From CAYNLG01 sp964397995 (GTDB lineage: Bacteria > Planctomycetota > Phycisphaerae > FEN-1346): DNA of 28,949 nucleotides. A model generated the notes under the pieces. It was given only the letters and a program-made list of their open reading frames with translations. It ran no database searches and was not told where the DNA came from. This document shows, piece by piece, positions 13,801 through 21,972 of the stretch. The stretch covers positions 1-28,949 of the forward strand of contig CAYNLG010000047.1 in NCBI GenBank assembly GCA_964397995.1. The letters are read 5' to 3'. Every line of letters begins with the position of its first letter. Positions within the stretch are counted from its first letter, which is position 1. The position numbers and the translations under genes were made by a program.

Positions 13801-15972
13801 ATGGCCGGGCAGCACGACTACCTGACGGAAGCCTTCGACCAGCGCCACGAGACCCCGATGCAGCAGAAGTTCCGCCGCATCCACCCCATGCCCCTCGGCG
13901 TGGTTTTCATCGAGTGGCCGGGCATGACCGACGACGACATCCGCCGCCACTTCCGCACCATGCACGACCTCGGCTACACCTGCCTCAAGGGCATCCACCT
14001 CTGCCGCGGCACCGACAAGCGGAAGGTCATGCACATGGCTCTGGACGAGGGCCTGATCCCCTGGTGGTACGGCGAGGGGGGCTGGGAACCCATCACCGAC
14101 GAGTTGCTCGACCGCCTCGGCATTCCCCGCGAGACGCCCATCGCCGAGATCCGCGATGACCCGCGCATGCGCGCCCACCAGGAGCAGGTCATGCGCGACC
14201 GCATCGACCGGCTCGACCCGGGCAGGCGGCGTCGGCGTTCGGGCGGGAGCCGCCCCCCCTTCTTCTCCTTCGACCTGGAGCTGACCGAGGAGGCCGTCGA
14301 GCCCTTCGTCGCGTGGCTTCAGGCCACCTACGGCACCGTTGACGCCGTCGCCGAGGCGTGGAACTTCCACCACGCGATGATCCCCGCCCCGGCCGAGCCC
14401 TGGGAGGGCTGGGACGATGTGGCCAGGTACCTCCGCGACTGGATCGAGTCGATGGGCACCAAACAGTGGGGCCTCGTGCCCGCGAGCCGCGAGTACCGCC
14501 GCCTCCGCGACATCCTCCGCTTCAAGGCCGACGCCTACCTCGACCATATGCGCGACCGGGCAGAGACCGCCCGCGAGGACGACCCCCACGCCCCGTTCCG
14601 CGCCGGCGGCGAGATGGGCCTCTTTCTGCCCTTCGCGGCCCGGGCCACCGACATGGAAGGCATCGCCGACCTGATGGCCGAGTACGGCTCCTTCTATCCC
14701 TCCATCCACCTGGCCTGGCACTTCGAGGAGGTCCGCTACGAGGTGCCGCGCCCCGTCTTCATGATGGCCCAGCTCGTCACGGGCTGGTTCAAGGGCGGCT
14801 GGGCGGGTCCGTGGGAATCGACCGGCGGCCCGCAGCAGTTCTCGGGCGGCAAGGCGCCGTTCTACCCGCCGGCCGAGCCGCTCACGCCCGGCTCCACCGT
14901 CGACGGCGGCGTCATGACGCAGCTCATGCTCTCGTACCTGGCGGGCGGGTTCCGCGGCTTCGGCCTCTGGTGCTGGACCGCCCGGACGTGCGGCTGGGAA
15001 GCCGGCGAGTTCGCCCTGACGGACCGGTGCGGCGAGCCCTGCGAGCGCACCCGCCGCGTCGGCCAGGTCGGCCAGGCCGCCCGCCGCTGGCGCGACGAAC
15101 TCTGGGAGGCCCGGAAGGAGCCGCTGGTCGGTGTCTTCCAGGATTTCGACAACGAGGCGATCTGGGCCGCCATGGCCTCGCCCGGGCGCCAGCACTACCG
15201 GCACAAGCCCGTCAGCGCCCGCATCGGCGCCAGCCGCGCCCTCATCAACGCCAACGTCCCCTGGGAGTACGTGACCGCCGACGACCTCCGGGCCGGCCTT
15301 GCCGCCCGGTACCCCGTCATCTACCTGCCGGGAACCATCGCCATCGCCTCCGACCTGATGCCGATCTTCACCGAGTACGTGAAGGGCGGCGGGCGGCTCG
15401 TCGTCGATATGCCCGGGGCCTACTACGACGAGTTCGGCCGCGTCCTCCACACCGGCCCGGGCACGCCCTTCGAGGCCCTCTTCGGCGTCACCATCCGCGA
15501 TTACCAGTACGCGCGCAACGTCCCCCGCAAGCTCGGGGACCGGACGCTCGAGGGCTTCGTCGTGGACCTGGACCCGACGGCGGCCGAGACGGTGGCGGCC
15601 TACGACACCGGGGCGCCCTGCATCACCGAGAACCGCCTCGGCGACGGCGCCGCCGTCCTCCTCGGCTACGAGGCCGCCCTCATGTGCCGCGACCCCGAAG
15701 ACACCGAGGCCGAGGCCCTGCTGGTCGCCAACGCCCTCGGCGGGTATCCCTCGCCCTACGCCTGCGAGGGGGCGATCTGTTACCGGCTGGCGGCCCCGGC
15801 GGCCGACCACTACTTCCTCATCAACGACGGGCCCGCCACCGAGGCGCGGCTCGACACGAAGACCTTCGCCTACACCGGCTGGCAGGACGCGATCACCGGC
15901 GACACGCTCCCGGTCGGGGCGCCCGTCGCGATCGACGCCCACAGCGGCCGGTGGCTGAGGATGACCACGTGA
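13801..15972 (+). CDS. GH42-like glycoside hydrolase (beta-galactosidase fold, altered catalytic region)
   Basis: The 723-residue product looks like GH42: a TIM-barrel start (P-L-G-V-V-F-I-E-W at 31-39, then D-I-R-R-H-F), the segment W-L-Q-A-T-Y-G-T-V-D-A-V-A-E-A-W at 172-187 that matches the GH42 Y-G-T-x-x-x-L-N-x-A-W block, and a C-terminal part (about 430-620) like the trimerisation domain, with Y-V-K-G-G-G-R-L-V-V. Where GH42 enzymes have the acid/base motif N-E-Y-G, this protein has F-S-F-D-L-E-L-T-E-E (155-164), so the acid/base would have to be Glu160 or a neighbour. A basic run (R142-R146) precedes it. No signal peptide. The ATG follows AAGGGA, and its stop overlaps the GH105 start (GTGA). 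Fold moderate, substrate unknown. Confidence 0.72.
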   Translation: MAGQHDYLTEAFDQRHETPMQQKFRRIHPMPLGVVFIEWPGMTDDDIRRHFRTMHDLGYTCLKGIHLCRGTDKRKVMHMALDEGLIPWWYGEGGWEPITDELLDRLGIPRETPIAEIRDDPRMRAHQEQVMRDRIDRLDPGRRRRRSGGSRPPFFSFDLELTEEAVEPFVAWLQATYGTVDAVAEAWNFHHAMIPAPAEPWEGWDDVARYLRDWIESMGTKQWGLVPASREYRRLRDILRFKADAYLDHMRDRAETAREDDPHAPFRAGGEMGLFLPFAARATDMEGIADLMAEYGSFYPSIHLAWHFEEVRYEVPRPVFMMAQLVTGWFKGGWAGPWESTGGPQQFSGGKAPFYPPAEPLTPGSTVDGGVMTQLMLSYLAGGFRGFGLWCWTARTCGWEAGEFALTDRCGEPCERTRRVGQVGQAARRWRDELWEARKEPLVGVFQDFDNEAIWAAMASPGRQHYRHKPVSARIGASRALINANVPWEYVTADDLRAGLAARYPVIYLPGTIAIASDLMPIFTEYVKGGGRLVVDMPGAYYDEFGRVLHTGPGTPFEALFGVTIRDYQYARNVPRKLGDRTLEGFVVDLDPTAAETVAAYDTGAPCITENRLGDGAAVLLGYEAALMCRDPEDTEAEALLVANALGGYPSPYACEGAICYRLAAPAADHYFLINDGPATEARLDTKTFAYTGWQDAITGDTLPVGAPVAIDAHSGRWLRMTT

Positions 15973-17144
15973 CGCGACGCGCGCTTCTGACGGCGGCGGC
16001 CTTGGCCGCGTCCCTGGCCGCCGGTTGCCTGCCCTCCCGCGACGAGGCCCTCGGCGTCCGGCGCGCCGAGGTAGTGGACCTCGTCGACCGCGTGGCGGCC
16101 TACCAGGCGCCGCGGTCGGTCGACGGGCCGCCCGACTGGCAGACCTCGCCCTTCTACGTCGGTTTGCTGGAGGCCTACGACGCCACCGGCCGCGCCCGGC
16201 TCCTGCGGGCGGCCGTCGAGTGGGCCCAGCGGACGGGCTGGGCCACCGGGCGCGGCGGCTCGGCCTACGACGACGTCTGCTGCGGCCAGGTGTACCTGCG
16301 GCTGAAGGAACTGTCCGTCCAGGGAGCCGACACCGGGTCGCTCCGCGAGGCTGTCGACGCCATCCTCGCGGGGCCCTACCCCTTTCCGGACGGGCAGCTC
16401 CGCCGCCGCGGGCGCGACCCGGAGCCGCCAGCCCCGCGGCCCGGCTGGCACTACGCCGACGCCATGTTCATGATGCCGCCCGTCCTGGCCCAGATCCACC
16501 GGATGATGGGCGAGGACCGGTACCGCGACTTCCTGGCGCGGGTCTGGTGGGACACGACCGACCGCCTCAGCGACCCCGAGACGGGCCTCTTCTACCGCGA
16601 CGACCGGTACACCGGGCCGGACGTCGTCAGCGACAACGGCGCGCGCGTCTTCTGGTCCCGGGCGAACGGCTGGGTCGTCGCCGGCCTCGTCCGCGTGCTG
16701 GAGGAGCTGCCCGCAGGCGACGCCGGGCGGCCGCGCTACGAGGCGCAGCTCCGGCGGATGGCCGAGAGCCTGGCCGCCTGCCAGGGACCGGACGGCCTCT
16801 GGGGCACAAGCCTCGTGGACCGCCAGACGTACCCGCACCCGGAGTCGAGCGGCTCCGCGTTCTTCTGCTACGCCATGGCATGGGGCATCCGGACGGGCAT
16901 CCTGGACCGGGCGACCTTCCTGCCCGTGGTGCGCCGGGCGTGGGCCGGCCTGACCGAGGCCGTCGACGCCGAGGGACGTGTCCTCTGGGTCCAGCCCCCG
17001 GCCCGCGAGCCGGAGGCGTACCCGTTCGTGCGCGGCCGGCGCGACCCGGAGGTCTACTCGCGCGACACGCCGTACGGAACGGGGGCGTGGCTGATGGCGG
17101 CCGCCGAGGTGGCGCGCCTCGCGGAAACCGAGGAGGCCCGCTGA
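15969..17144 (+). CDS. GH105 unsaturated rhamnogalacturonyl/uronyl hydrolase, predicted lipoprotein
   Basis: GH105 enzymes remove the unsaturated uronic acid left at the end of oligosaccharides by polysaccharide lyases. The 391-residue product has an alpha/alpha-barrel pattern, with the catalytic region W-H-Y-A-D-A-M-F-M-M-P-P (160-171, candidate Asp164) and F-W-S-R-A-N-G-W-V-V-A-G-L (228-240), both typical of YteR-like proteins. The N-terminus VTRRALLTAAALAASLAAGC has a twin arginine and a lipobox (L-A-A-G-C, Cys20), so it should be exported and lipid-anchored, the only such glycosidase in the window. The start is GTG overlapping the previous stop; it forms an operon with the GH42-like gene. 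Confidence 0.88.
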   Translation: MTRRALLTAAALAASLAAGCLPSRDEALGVRRAEVVDLVDRVAAYQAPRSVDGPPDWQTSPFYVGLLEAYDATGRARLLRAAVEWAQRTGWATGRGGSAYDDVCCGQVYLRLKELSVQGADTGSLREAVDAILAGPYPFPDGQLRRRGRDPEPPAPRPGWHYADAMFMMPPVLAQIHRMMGEDRYRDFLARVWWDTTDRLSDPETGLFYRDDRYTGPDVVSDNGARVFWSRANGWVVAGLVRVLEELPAGDAGRPRYEAQLRRMAESLAACQGPDGLWGTSLVDRQTYPHPESSGSAFFCYAMAWGIRTGILDRATFLPVVRRAWAGLTEAVDAEGRVLWVQPPAREPEAYPFVRGRRDPEVYSRDTPYGTGAWLMAAAEVARLAETEEAR

Positions 17145-17150
17145 GCGCGG

Positions 17151-18314
17151 CTACCGTGCCAGTTCGGGCACGTCGATCCAGCGGCGCTCGTCCCACGAGG
17201 CGAAGGCCAGCTCCGCCAACTGCACGCCCTTGGCCCCTTCCCGCAGGTCCCACCGGAACGGCTCGTCCCCCGCGACGTGCCTGATGAACAGCTCCCACTG
17301 GACCTTGAAGGCGTTGTCGAAGGTCTCGTCCGGGTCGCCCGCGGGCTGCCAGTTGGCGTAGAAATCGATCGGTTGCGGAATGTCCGGGTTCCACACCGGG
17401 CACGGCGTGTCGTCCGCCGACTGGACCAGGCACTCGCGGAGGCCCGCCACGGCCGACCCCTGCCGGCCGTCCACCTGGATCACCAGCAGGTCGTCCCGCC
17501 GCACGCGCGTGCACCAGGACGAGGCGAACTGGACCGGGACGTCGTCGGCCACCTCAAAGAGGCCGAAGGCCGCGTCATCGGCCGTCGCCTCGTACGGCAC
17601 GCCCTGCTCGTCGCGGCGGTCGCGGAGGAGCGTGGCCCCGCGGCACAGGACGCTCCGGACGGGGCCGAAGACGTTGTCGAGGACGTACCGCCAGTGACAG
17701 AACATGTCGGAGATGATCGACCCGCCCTCTTCCTTCCGGTAGTTCCACGAGGGCCGCTGGGCCGGCCGCTCCGGGTCCTCGCCCGTGAAAACCCAGTACC
17801 CGAAGTCGCCCTTGACGCTGAGGATGCGGCCGAAGAAGCCGTCGTCGATCAGGCGCCTCAGCTTCACCAGGCCCGGCAGCCACAGCTTGTCCTGGACCAC
17901 GCCGTGCTTGACGCCCGCGTCGCGCGCCAGGCGGTACAGGTCGTAGGCGTCGTCGGTCGTCACGGCCGTCGGCTTCTCGCAGTAGACGTGCTTGCCGGCC
18001 GCGATGGCCTTCTTCACGTTCGGCACCCGCAGCAACGTCGAGAGCGAGTCGAAGTAGACCGAGAGGGCCGCGTCGCCGAGCGCCTCGTCCAGGTCCGTCG
18101 TCCACCGCGTGAGGCCCGTCCGCGCTTCGAGGGCCTTGAGCTTCGCCGGGTTGCGGCCCACGAGCACGGGGTCGGGCATGACGGTGCGGCCGTCGGCCAG
18201 GCGGACCCCGCCCTGCTCGCGGATGGCCAGGATCGACCGCAGGAGATGCTGGTTGGTGCCCATGCGGCCGGTGACGCCGTTCATGATAATGCCGAGAGAA
18301 AGCGTGTCTGCCAC
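17151..18314 (-). CDS. Gfo/Idh/MocA-family oxidoreductase
   Basis: The 387-residue product is an NAD(P)-dependent sugar-type dehydrogenase. It has an N-terminal nucleotide-binding start, I-I-M-N-G-V-T-G-R-M-G (9-19), and the family motif C-E-K-P at 112-115, where the lysine helps catalysis, followed by the C-terminal alpha/beta domain with G-G-S-I-I-S-D-M-F-C-H-W. The N-terminus resembles a subfamily often found in saccharolytic Planctomycetota and Actinobacteria; substrate unknown. The GTG at 18314 is preferred, with AAGGAC upstream. It is the last of three reverse-strand genes after GH88 and the cupin, so oxidation of a released sugar acid is likely. Confidence 0.9.
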   Translation of the reverse strand: MADTLSLGIIMNGVTGRMGTNQHLLRSILAIREQGGVRLADGRTVMPDPVLVGRNPAKLKALEARTGLTRWTTDLDEALGDAALSVYFDSLSTLLRVPNVKKAIAAGKHVYCEKPTAVTTDDAYDLYRLARDAGVKHGVVQDKLWLPGLVKLRRLIDDGFFGRILSVKGDFGYWVFTGEDPERPAQRPSWNYRKEEGGSIISDMFCHWRYVLDNVFGPVRSVLCRGATLLRDRRDEQGVPYEATADDAAFGLFEVADDVPVQFASSWCTRVRRDDLLVIQVDGRQGSAVAGLRECLVQSADDTPCPVWNPDIPQPIDFYANWQPAGDPDETFDNAFKVQWELFIRHVAGDEPFRWDLREGAKGVQLAELAFASWDERRWIDVPELAR

Positions 18315-18386
18315 AGTATGTCCTTCGTCGCTTGCGGGTACGGGTACGGGGCGCCGCCCGGCCGCACGCCGGGCCGTCCGCGCCGG

Positions 18387-18848
18387 TTACAGGTCCACGG
18401 GCTCGTCCGGCGGTTCCGTGCACTGAGGCCGCGCGCCCTCGGGCAGAGGCGGCACGTCGACGCCCGCCTTCGGAAGCGTCCCGGCCAGTTCCTGCCGCCA
18501 GTGGGCCACGTCGCCGGCCGGGCCGTAGACGTACAGGAAGACGGCGGGCTCGTCGCCGACATTGGTGATCTGGTGGAACGTGCCCGGCGGGATGTAGACG
18601 GCCTGGCCGCCCTCCAGGACGCGCCGCTCCTGGCCGAGGCACATCTCGCAGGTGCCGCTGACGACGAAGTAGACCTCTTCGGAGTCCTGGTTGTGCCAGG
18701 GCACCTGGCCGCCGTCCGGTTCGAGCGTGACATAGCCCATGGCAAAGTGGTCGCACTGGATGGGGGCGGGCCCGCCGACGAGGTTCTGCGTCCGCCGCCG
18801 CGCGGGGTACGTCCACCCTTCGATGTCCCGGATGTCGCTGATGATCAT
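18387..18848 (-). CDS. Small cupin-domain protein
   Basis: This 153-residue protein has one cupin domain. Motif 1 reads G-Q-V-P-W-H-N-Q-D-S-E-E-V-Y-F-V-V-S-G and motif 2 G-Q-A-V-Y-I-P-P-G-T-F-H-Q-I-T-N. The usual H-x-H of motif 1 is H-N-Q here, so one metal-binding histidine is replaced by Gln; the Glu and the motif 2 His remain. It may bind metal differently, or bind a sugar without metal. The ATG at 18848 overlaps the GH88 stop as ATGA and has AAAGGACC upstream; the longer frame to 18983 lies within GH88 and is rejected. Function probably tied to sugar-acid processing or sensing. Confidence 0.82.
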   Translation of the reverse strand: MIISDIRDIEGWTYPARRRTQNLVGGPAPIQCDHFAMGYVTLEPDGGQVPWHNQDSEEVYFVVSGTCEMCLGQERRVLEGGQAVYIPPGTFHQITNVGDEPAVFLYVYGPAGDVAHWRQELAGTLPKAGVDVPPLPEGARPQCTEPPDEPVDL

Positions 18849-20251
18849 GCGAGGTCCTTTCCGTCGGAGGCCGGCTCGGTCGGGCCGAAGAACGTGAGGT
18901 ACGGCTCGCCGCGGGCCAGCCGCCGCACCAGCAGGGCCGCCTCCCGCAGGTGGTAGTCGCCCCAGAGGCTCGCCTCGCCGCACGGCACTTTGCGGCCCGC
19001 GGGCACGGGGTCCCAGCCGTTCGGCCGGTGGTAGACCGAGTGCAGGAGCAGCCCTTCGTGGGGCCCATCAGTCGACAGGTACGGCTCGTCGAGCAGCGTC
19101 CGCAGCACCGTGAGGCCGGCCGCCGTGTAAGTCGCGCCGTCCGCGTCGCCGCGCTCACTCAGGGCGTGGCCGAGGCGGATCAGCCCCTGGGCGGCAATGG
19201 CCGCCGCCGAGCTGTCCACCGGCTCGTGGTCGTTGAACGGGTCGGCCGGCCGGCCCCGCCAGTCGCCGAGCGCCGCCAGGTCCGGGGCGCCCGTGTCCCA
19301 GTACGGCACGCCGTCGGCCGCCGTCTGCGCCAGGTAATAGTCCGAGGTCGCCCGGGCCATCTCCAGGAGCAGCCCCTCGAGGGCGTCGCGGCCGCCGACC
19401 GGCTCGAGGGCGGCGTCGGTGAGCGTCGCCAGGAACTCCAGCTCCTCGGCCGCCCCCAGCATGACCCACGCCAGACCCCGCGTCCACGTCGTGAACGGCG
19501 ACCAGCCCTGCTGCGTGGCCGGGCACCGGTAGGCGCCGCTGACCGTGTCGAAGACGCTCTCCTGGGCGCACCGGCCGCGCACGTCCCACACGTCGCGCCC
19601 GCCGCCCTTGAAGACGGCGTGCTCGAAGGTCGCGCGGGCGTGGTCGACCAGGCGCGCCAGCAGCGAGACCGGCCGGTCGCCCTCCTCCATCAGCCGGTGG
19701 CCGAGGCGGTGCGCGAGGGCCAGAGCCCGGAGGCTCCGCATCGTGTCGACGAAGAGGGAGTGCGGCCCGTTGAAGGAATGGATGAACCCGCCGCCTCCCG
19801 CGATGGGCGTCCACCGCCGCGCCTGGACGGCGCCGCTCGCCTTCAGGGCCATCTCGCAGAACGCCAGGCACCACGGATCGGCCTCGACGCGGCCCTCCAG
19901 CATCAGCCGCCTCAGGGCCCCGTACGTCGAGACGTTGTTGAACCCGTGGTCGTGGACGCCGACGTGCGTGACGTGGACAGCCATGCGGTCGCGGGTGCCG
20001 TCACGGCCGGCGGCCAGGTGCCACGCGTCGCCGGTGGCGTCGAACTGGAGCAGGGCCGACCCGTAGACGAACCCCTGGGTCCACTCCGTCCAGCCCCGGG
20101 CCGTGTACCGCCCCTCGACGGTGAAGACGGGCGTCCCCTGGGCGGGGTCGTACCGCTCGAGCAGCGCGCGGAGCTTCGCCCCGGAGAGCGGCCAGAGCCG
20201 CTCCACGGCGGGCGCAAGCGCCGCCGGCGTCAGGTTAAGGTCGGGGTCCAT
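18845..20251 (-). CDS. GH88-like unsaturated glucuronyl hydrolase
   Basis: GH88 enzymes hydrolyse unsaturated glucuronyl or galacturonyl residues from lyase-made oligosaccharides by a hydration mechanism. The 468-residue product is an alpha/alpha-barrel with the two expected Asp sites: Asp101 in G-V-H-D-H-G-F and Asp169 in F-V-D-T-M-R-S-L, and the segment W-T-R-G-L-A-W-V-M-L-G matching the usual W-S-R-G-x-A-W. It is longer than Bacillus UGL (about 377 residues). No signal peptide, so it works on imported oligosaccharides. The ATG at 20251 is chosen over a TTG at 20272; a weak TTCCCG-17-TACCAT lies just upstream and the leader would be very short. First gene of a GH88-cupin-Gfo operon. Confidence 0.85.
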   Translation of the reverse strand: MDPDLNLTPAALAPAVERLWPLSGAKLRALLERYDPAQGTPVFTVEGRYTARGWTEWTQGFVYGSALLQFDATGDAWHLAAGRDGTRDRMAVHVTHVGVHDHGFNNVSTYGALRRLMLEGRVEADPWCLAFCEMALKASGAVQARRWTPIAGGGGFIHSFNGPHSLFVDTMRSLRALALAHRLGHRLMEEGDRPVSLLARLVDHARATFEHAVFKGGGRDVWDVRGRCAQESVFDTVSGAYRCPATQQGWSPFTTWTRGLAWVMLGAAEELEFLATLTDAALEPVGGRDALEGLLLEMARATSDYYLAQTAADGVPYWDTGAPDLAALGDWRGRPADPFNDHEPVDSSAAAIAAQGLIRLGHALSERGDADGATYTAAGLTVLRTLLDEPYLSTDGPHEGLLLHSVYHRPNGWDPVPAGRKVPCGEASLWGDYHLREAALLVRRLARGEPYLTFFGPTEPASDGKDLA

Positions 20252-20270
20252 GGGACTGGCGTATGGTAAC

Positions 20271-20308
20271 AAAAGCCCGGCCGTCCGGGAAGGCCCCGGG
20301 CGGCCGGG
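20271..20308 (-). terminator. Rho-independent terminator after the encapsulin operon
   Basis: On the reverse strand CCCGGCCG (20308-20301) pairs with CGGCCGGG (20283-20276), followed by a C and TTTTG. The loop between them can form a second small stem. It separates the encapsulin operon from GH88. Confidence 0.6.
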
Positions 20309-20338
20309 TCGGGTCTCAGGTCACGTCGGCGCGGACGC

Positions 20339-21154
20339 CTACCGGCTGCCGCCCTTCAGCGGCACGACCGCCTTGGGCTCCAGGACGCGGAACGTGAACG
20401 ATTCGGTCAGGAAGAACTCGACCGTCTCGCTGTCGTGCTTGGCGTAGCCGATGGCCAGGTCCTTGCCGACGGTCAACTCGAAGTCCCCGCCGCGCGACGA
20501 CACCACCACGCCGCCCTTTCCGAGGACCGGCGTCGTCAGGATGTCGCCGCCGCCCAGAATGTCGCGGACGGCCTGGTGCGGCGGATAGCCGTGCTTGGCG
20601 GCCTGCATCAGCGTCCAGTACGGGTCGGCGCCGAGGACCAGGGCGTAGGGCCCGCCGATACGGGCGTCCTGCATCGTCCGAACGGCCTGGCTGACGGTCG
20701 CGGGATACTTCTCGGCGTCCGCCGGGAGCGTCACGGCCTTCGTCTCGGCCGCGCCCACCAGGCCCGTGATGCCCGCCTCCTTGAGGCCGTTGAAGACCGC
20801 GCCGTCTTCGATCTCGGCGGCTTTGGCGGCAATGTCGACGGCGGCATCGATGTCGGCGTCGGCGGCCCCGCGGGTCAGGTTGTCCAGTTCCCACCGCTGG
20901 AGCGTGAACGGCAAGCGGAGTTCCACCAGCGGCAGGACCTGGCGCAGGCCCCAGCCCTGTTTGCCGGCCTGGCCCTTCGGGAACTCGAGGCGGCCGAGGT
21001 TGACGGCGGCCATCTCCCAGCCGTGGGGGCCGCTGAAGTCGGCGATGCGGCGGCCGACGAGGAAGCGTTTCAGGACGTCGGCGGCCTGGGTGTCGATCTC
21101 CTGCCAGGCCTCGTCGCTGATCGGGGCGAATTCGCGTCGCAGGATGCTCGGCAT
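20339..21154 (-). CDS. enc: Family 1 encapsulin shell protein
   Basis: Encapsulins are HK97-fold proteins that assemble into icosahedral protein shells in the cytoplasm. The 271-residue product follows the Thermotoga encapsulin from end to end: L-R-R-E-F-A-P-I-S-D-E-A-W near the start, D-F-S-G-P-H-G-W-E-M-A-A, W-G-L-R-Q-V-L-P-L-V-E-L-R, W-E-L-D-N-L-x-R-G, G-P-Y-A-L-V-L, I-L-T-T-P, V-V-V-S-S-R-G-G-D-F-E-L and F-T-F-R-V-L-E-P. Length is right for the family. Its start is only two bases after the stop of the ferritin-like cargo gene, so shell and cargo are translated together. A terminator follows. Confidence 0.97.
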   Translation of the reverse strand: MPSILRREFAPISDEAWQEIDTQAADVLKRFLVGRRIADFSGPHGWEMAAVNLGRLEFPKGQAGKQGWGLRQVLPLVELRLPFTLQRWELDNLTRGAADADIDAAVDIAAKAAEIEDGAVFNGLKEAGITGLVGAAETKAVTLPADAEKYPATVSQAVRTMQDARIGGPYALVLGADPYWTLMQAAKHGYPPHQAVRDILGGGDILTTPVLGKGGVVVSSRGGDFELTVGKDLAIGYAKHDSETVEFFLTESFTFRVLEPKAVVPLKGGSR

Positions 21155-21156
21155 CG

Positions 21157-21552
21157 TCAGTCTCCCTTCCTGGTGGATCCGATGTTCAGCCCGCCGGCCG
21201 CGCCGTCGCCGCCCGCGCCGTCCTTACCGCCGCCCTCGCCACCGTCGTCACTCTCGGCGGCCTCTTCGACCTCGGTGATCGGCGCGGAGGTGAACAGGTA
21301 CGTCCGCATCTGGGCGTCGAACTCCGCGAAGTTGCGGCGGAGCCACTCCAGGTTCATCATGGCGTGCTCGATCTCTTCGTTGCGGTTGTGGATCAGGACG
21401 TCGCGCAGAGACGCGTCCTGGGTTCCCGCGGCCCGCTCGTGGTACCACTGGACGGCTTCCAGCTCTTCGATCAGGCTGGCGATCGCCCGGTGGTGGTCCA
21501 CGATCTCGGCGGGCAACTGTTCGCGCGGCTCGTGGTAGGACTCCAGTGCCAT
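21157..21552 (-). CDS. Encapsulated ferritin-like protein (encapsulin cargo)
   Basis: EncFtn proteins are short two-helix ferritins that form rings inside encapsulin, oxidise Fe(II) and pass it to the shell for storage. The 131-residue product lines up with Rhodospirillum EncFtn with a shift of two: Glu30 (R. rubrum Glu32), Trp36, Tyr37, Glu60 (Glu62) and His63 (His65), in E-E-L-E-A-V-Q-W-Y and H-N-R-N-E-E-I-E-H-A, then N-L-E-W-L-R-R-N and R-T-Y-L-F-T. A Gly/Asp-rich linker (100-119) leads to a C-terminal G-G-L-N-I-G-S-T-R-K, which resembles the targeting peptide that docks cargo in the shell. The start has GGGAGGAG. It is the first gene of a two-gene operon. Confidence 0.95.
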   Translation of the reverse strand: MALESYHEPREQLPAEIVDHHRAIASLIEELEAVQWYHERAAGTQDASLRDVLIHNRNEEIEHAMMNLEWLRRNFAEFDAQMRTYLFTSAPITEVEEAAESDDGGEGGGKDGAGGDGAAGGLNIGSTRKGD

Positions 21553-21649
21553 CGTGCTCCTCCCTGTCCCGTGTGGGTCGATGATGCGGCGGCGCGGCGC
21601 CCGTCCGGTGCGGCGTCAGGGGGAGCGCGGCCCCGGCGCGACAGCTTCC

Positions 21650-21679
21650 TTTGTACGCATGCCGGCGCGCCGGGGTCAA
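21650..21679 (-). promoter_or_regulatory. Promoter for the encapsulin operon
   Basis: On the reverse strand TTGACC (21679-21674), 18 bases, then TACAAA (21655-21650), about 100 bases before the EncFtn ATG. The -35 overlaps the end of the DUF4276 remnant. No Fur-like box was recognised. Confidence 0.45.
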
Positions 21680-21972
21680 GGGGGCAACGCAATCGCGGCG
21701 CCGGGCCGGGCGGGGTACGCCTCGGCCCCCAGCAGCCGCGCGAGGCCCGAAACAAGCCGGGCGAACGAGGGACAAGCCGCCTCGGCTTGCGCAAGATCGA
21801 ACCGGGCGGCGAGGGCCGGCTGGTCGTCGACCGCCACGTACCGCCGCCCGCCAACCATGATGCGGCTCAGCCGCCGTGAGGGCGCGCTCCAGTTCGCCCG
21901 GCTTGACCATGTGGCCGCGAGGCACGCGGAAAGGACGGGCGAGGCGCACGTTGTGGCACCCCCACGTGTCAT
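21676..21972 (-). pseudogene. Remnant of a DUF4276-like gene with internal deletion and frameshifts
   Basis: The region spans two frames. One frame gives V-R-L-A-R-P-F-R-V-P-R-G-H-M-V-K-P-G-E-L-E-R (down to about 21885), which looks like the start of DUF4276 proteins; the other, ending at 21676, gives S-R-R-L-S-R-I-M-V-G-G-R-R-Y then A-A-R-F-D-L and A-A-C-P-S-F-A-R-L-V, like their C-terminus. The middle of the usual protein (over 100 residues) is absent. An ATG at 21972 overlaps the stop of the ATPase remnant, keeping the usual two-gene layout. DUF4276 genes commonly sit beside AAA ATPases, with unknown or defence-like roles. The family call is by memory and moderate. Confidence 0.55.

Noticed and set aside
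13567..15942. N-terminal extension of the methyltransferase/ATP-grasp frame
   Set aside because: It is antisense to the GH42-like gene, lacks conserved text, and a ribosome-binding site and promoter place the true start at 13566.
14358..15968. Long upstream extension of the GH105 frame
   Set aside because: It overlaps the GH42-like gene in another frame; the GTGA overlap at 15969 and the lipoprotein signal define the start.
20252..20272. TTG start for GH88 seven codons upstream
   Set aside because: No ribosome-binding site and no conserved residues; the ATG at 20251 is simpler.
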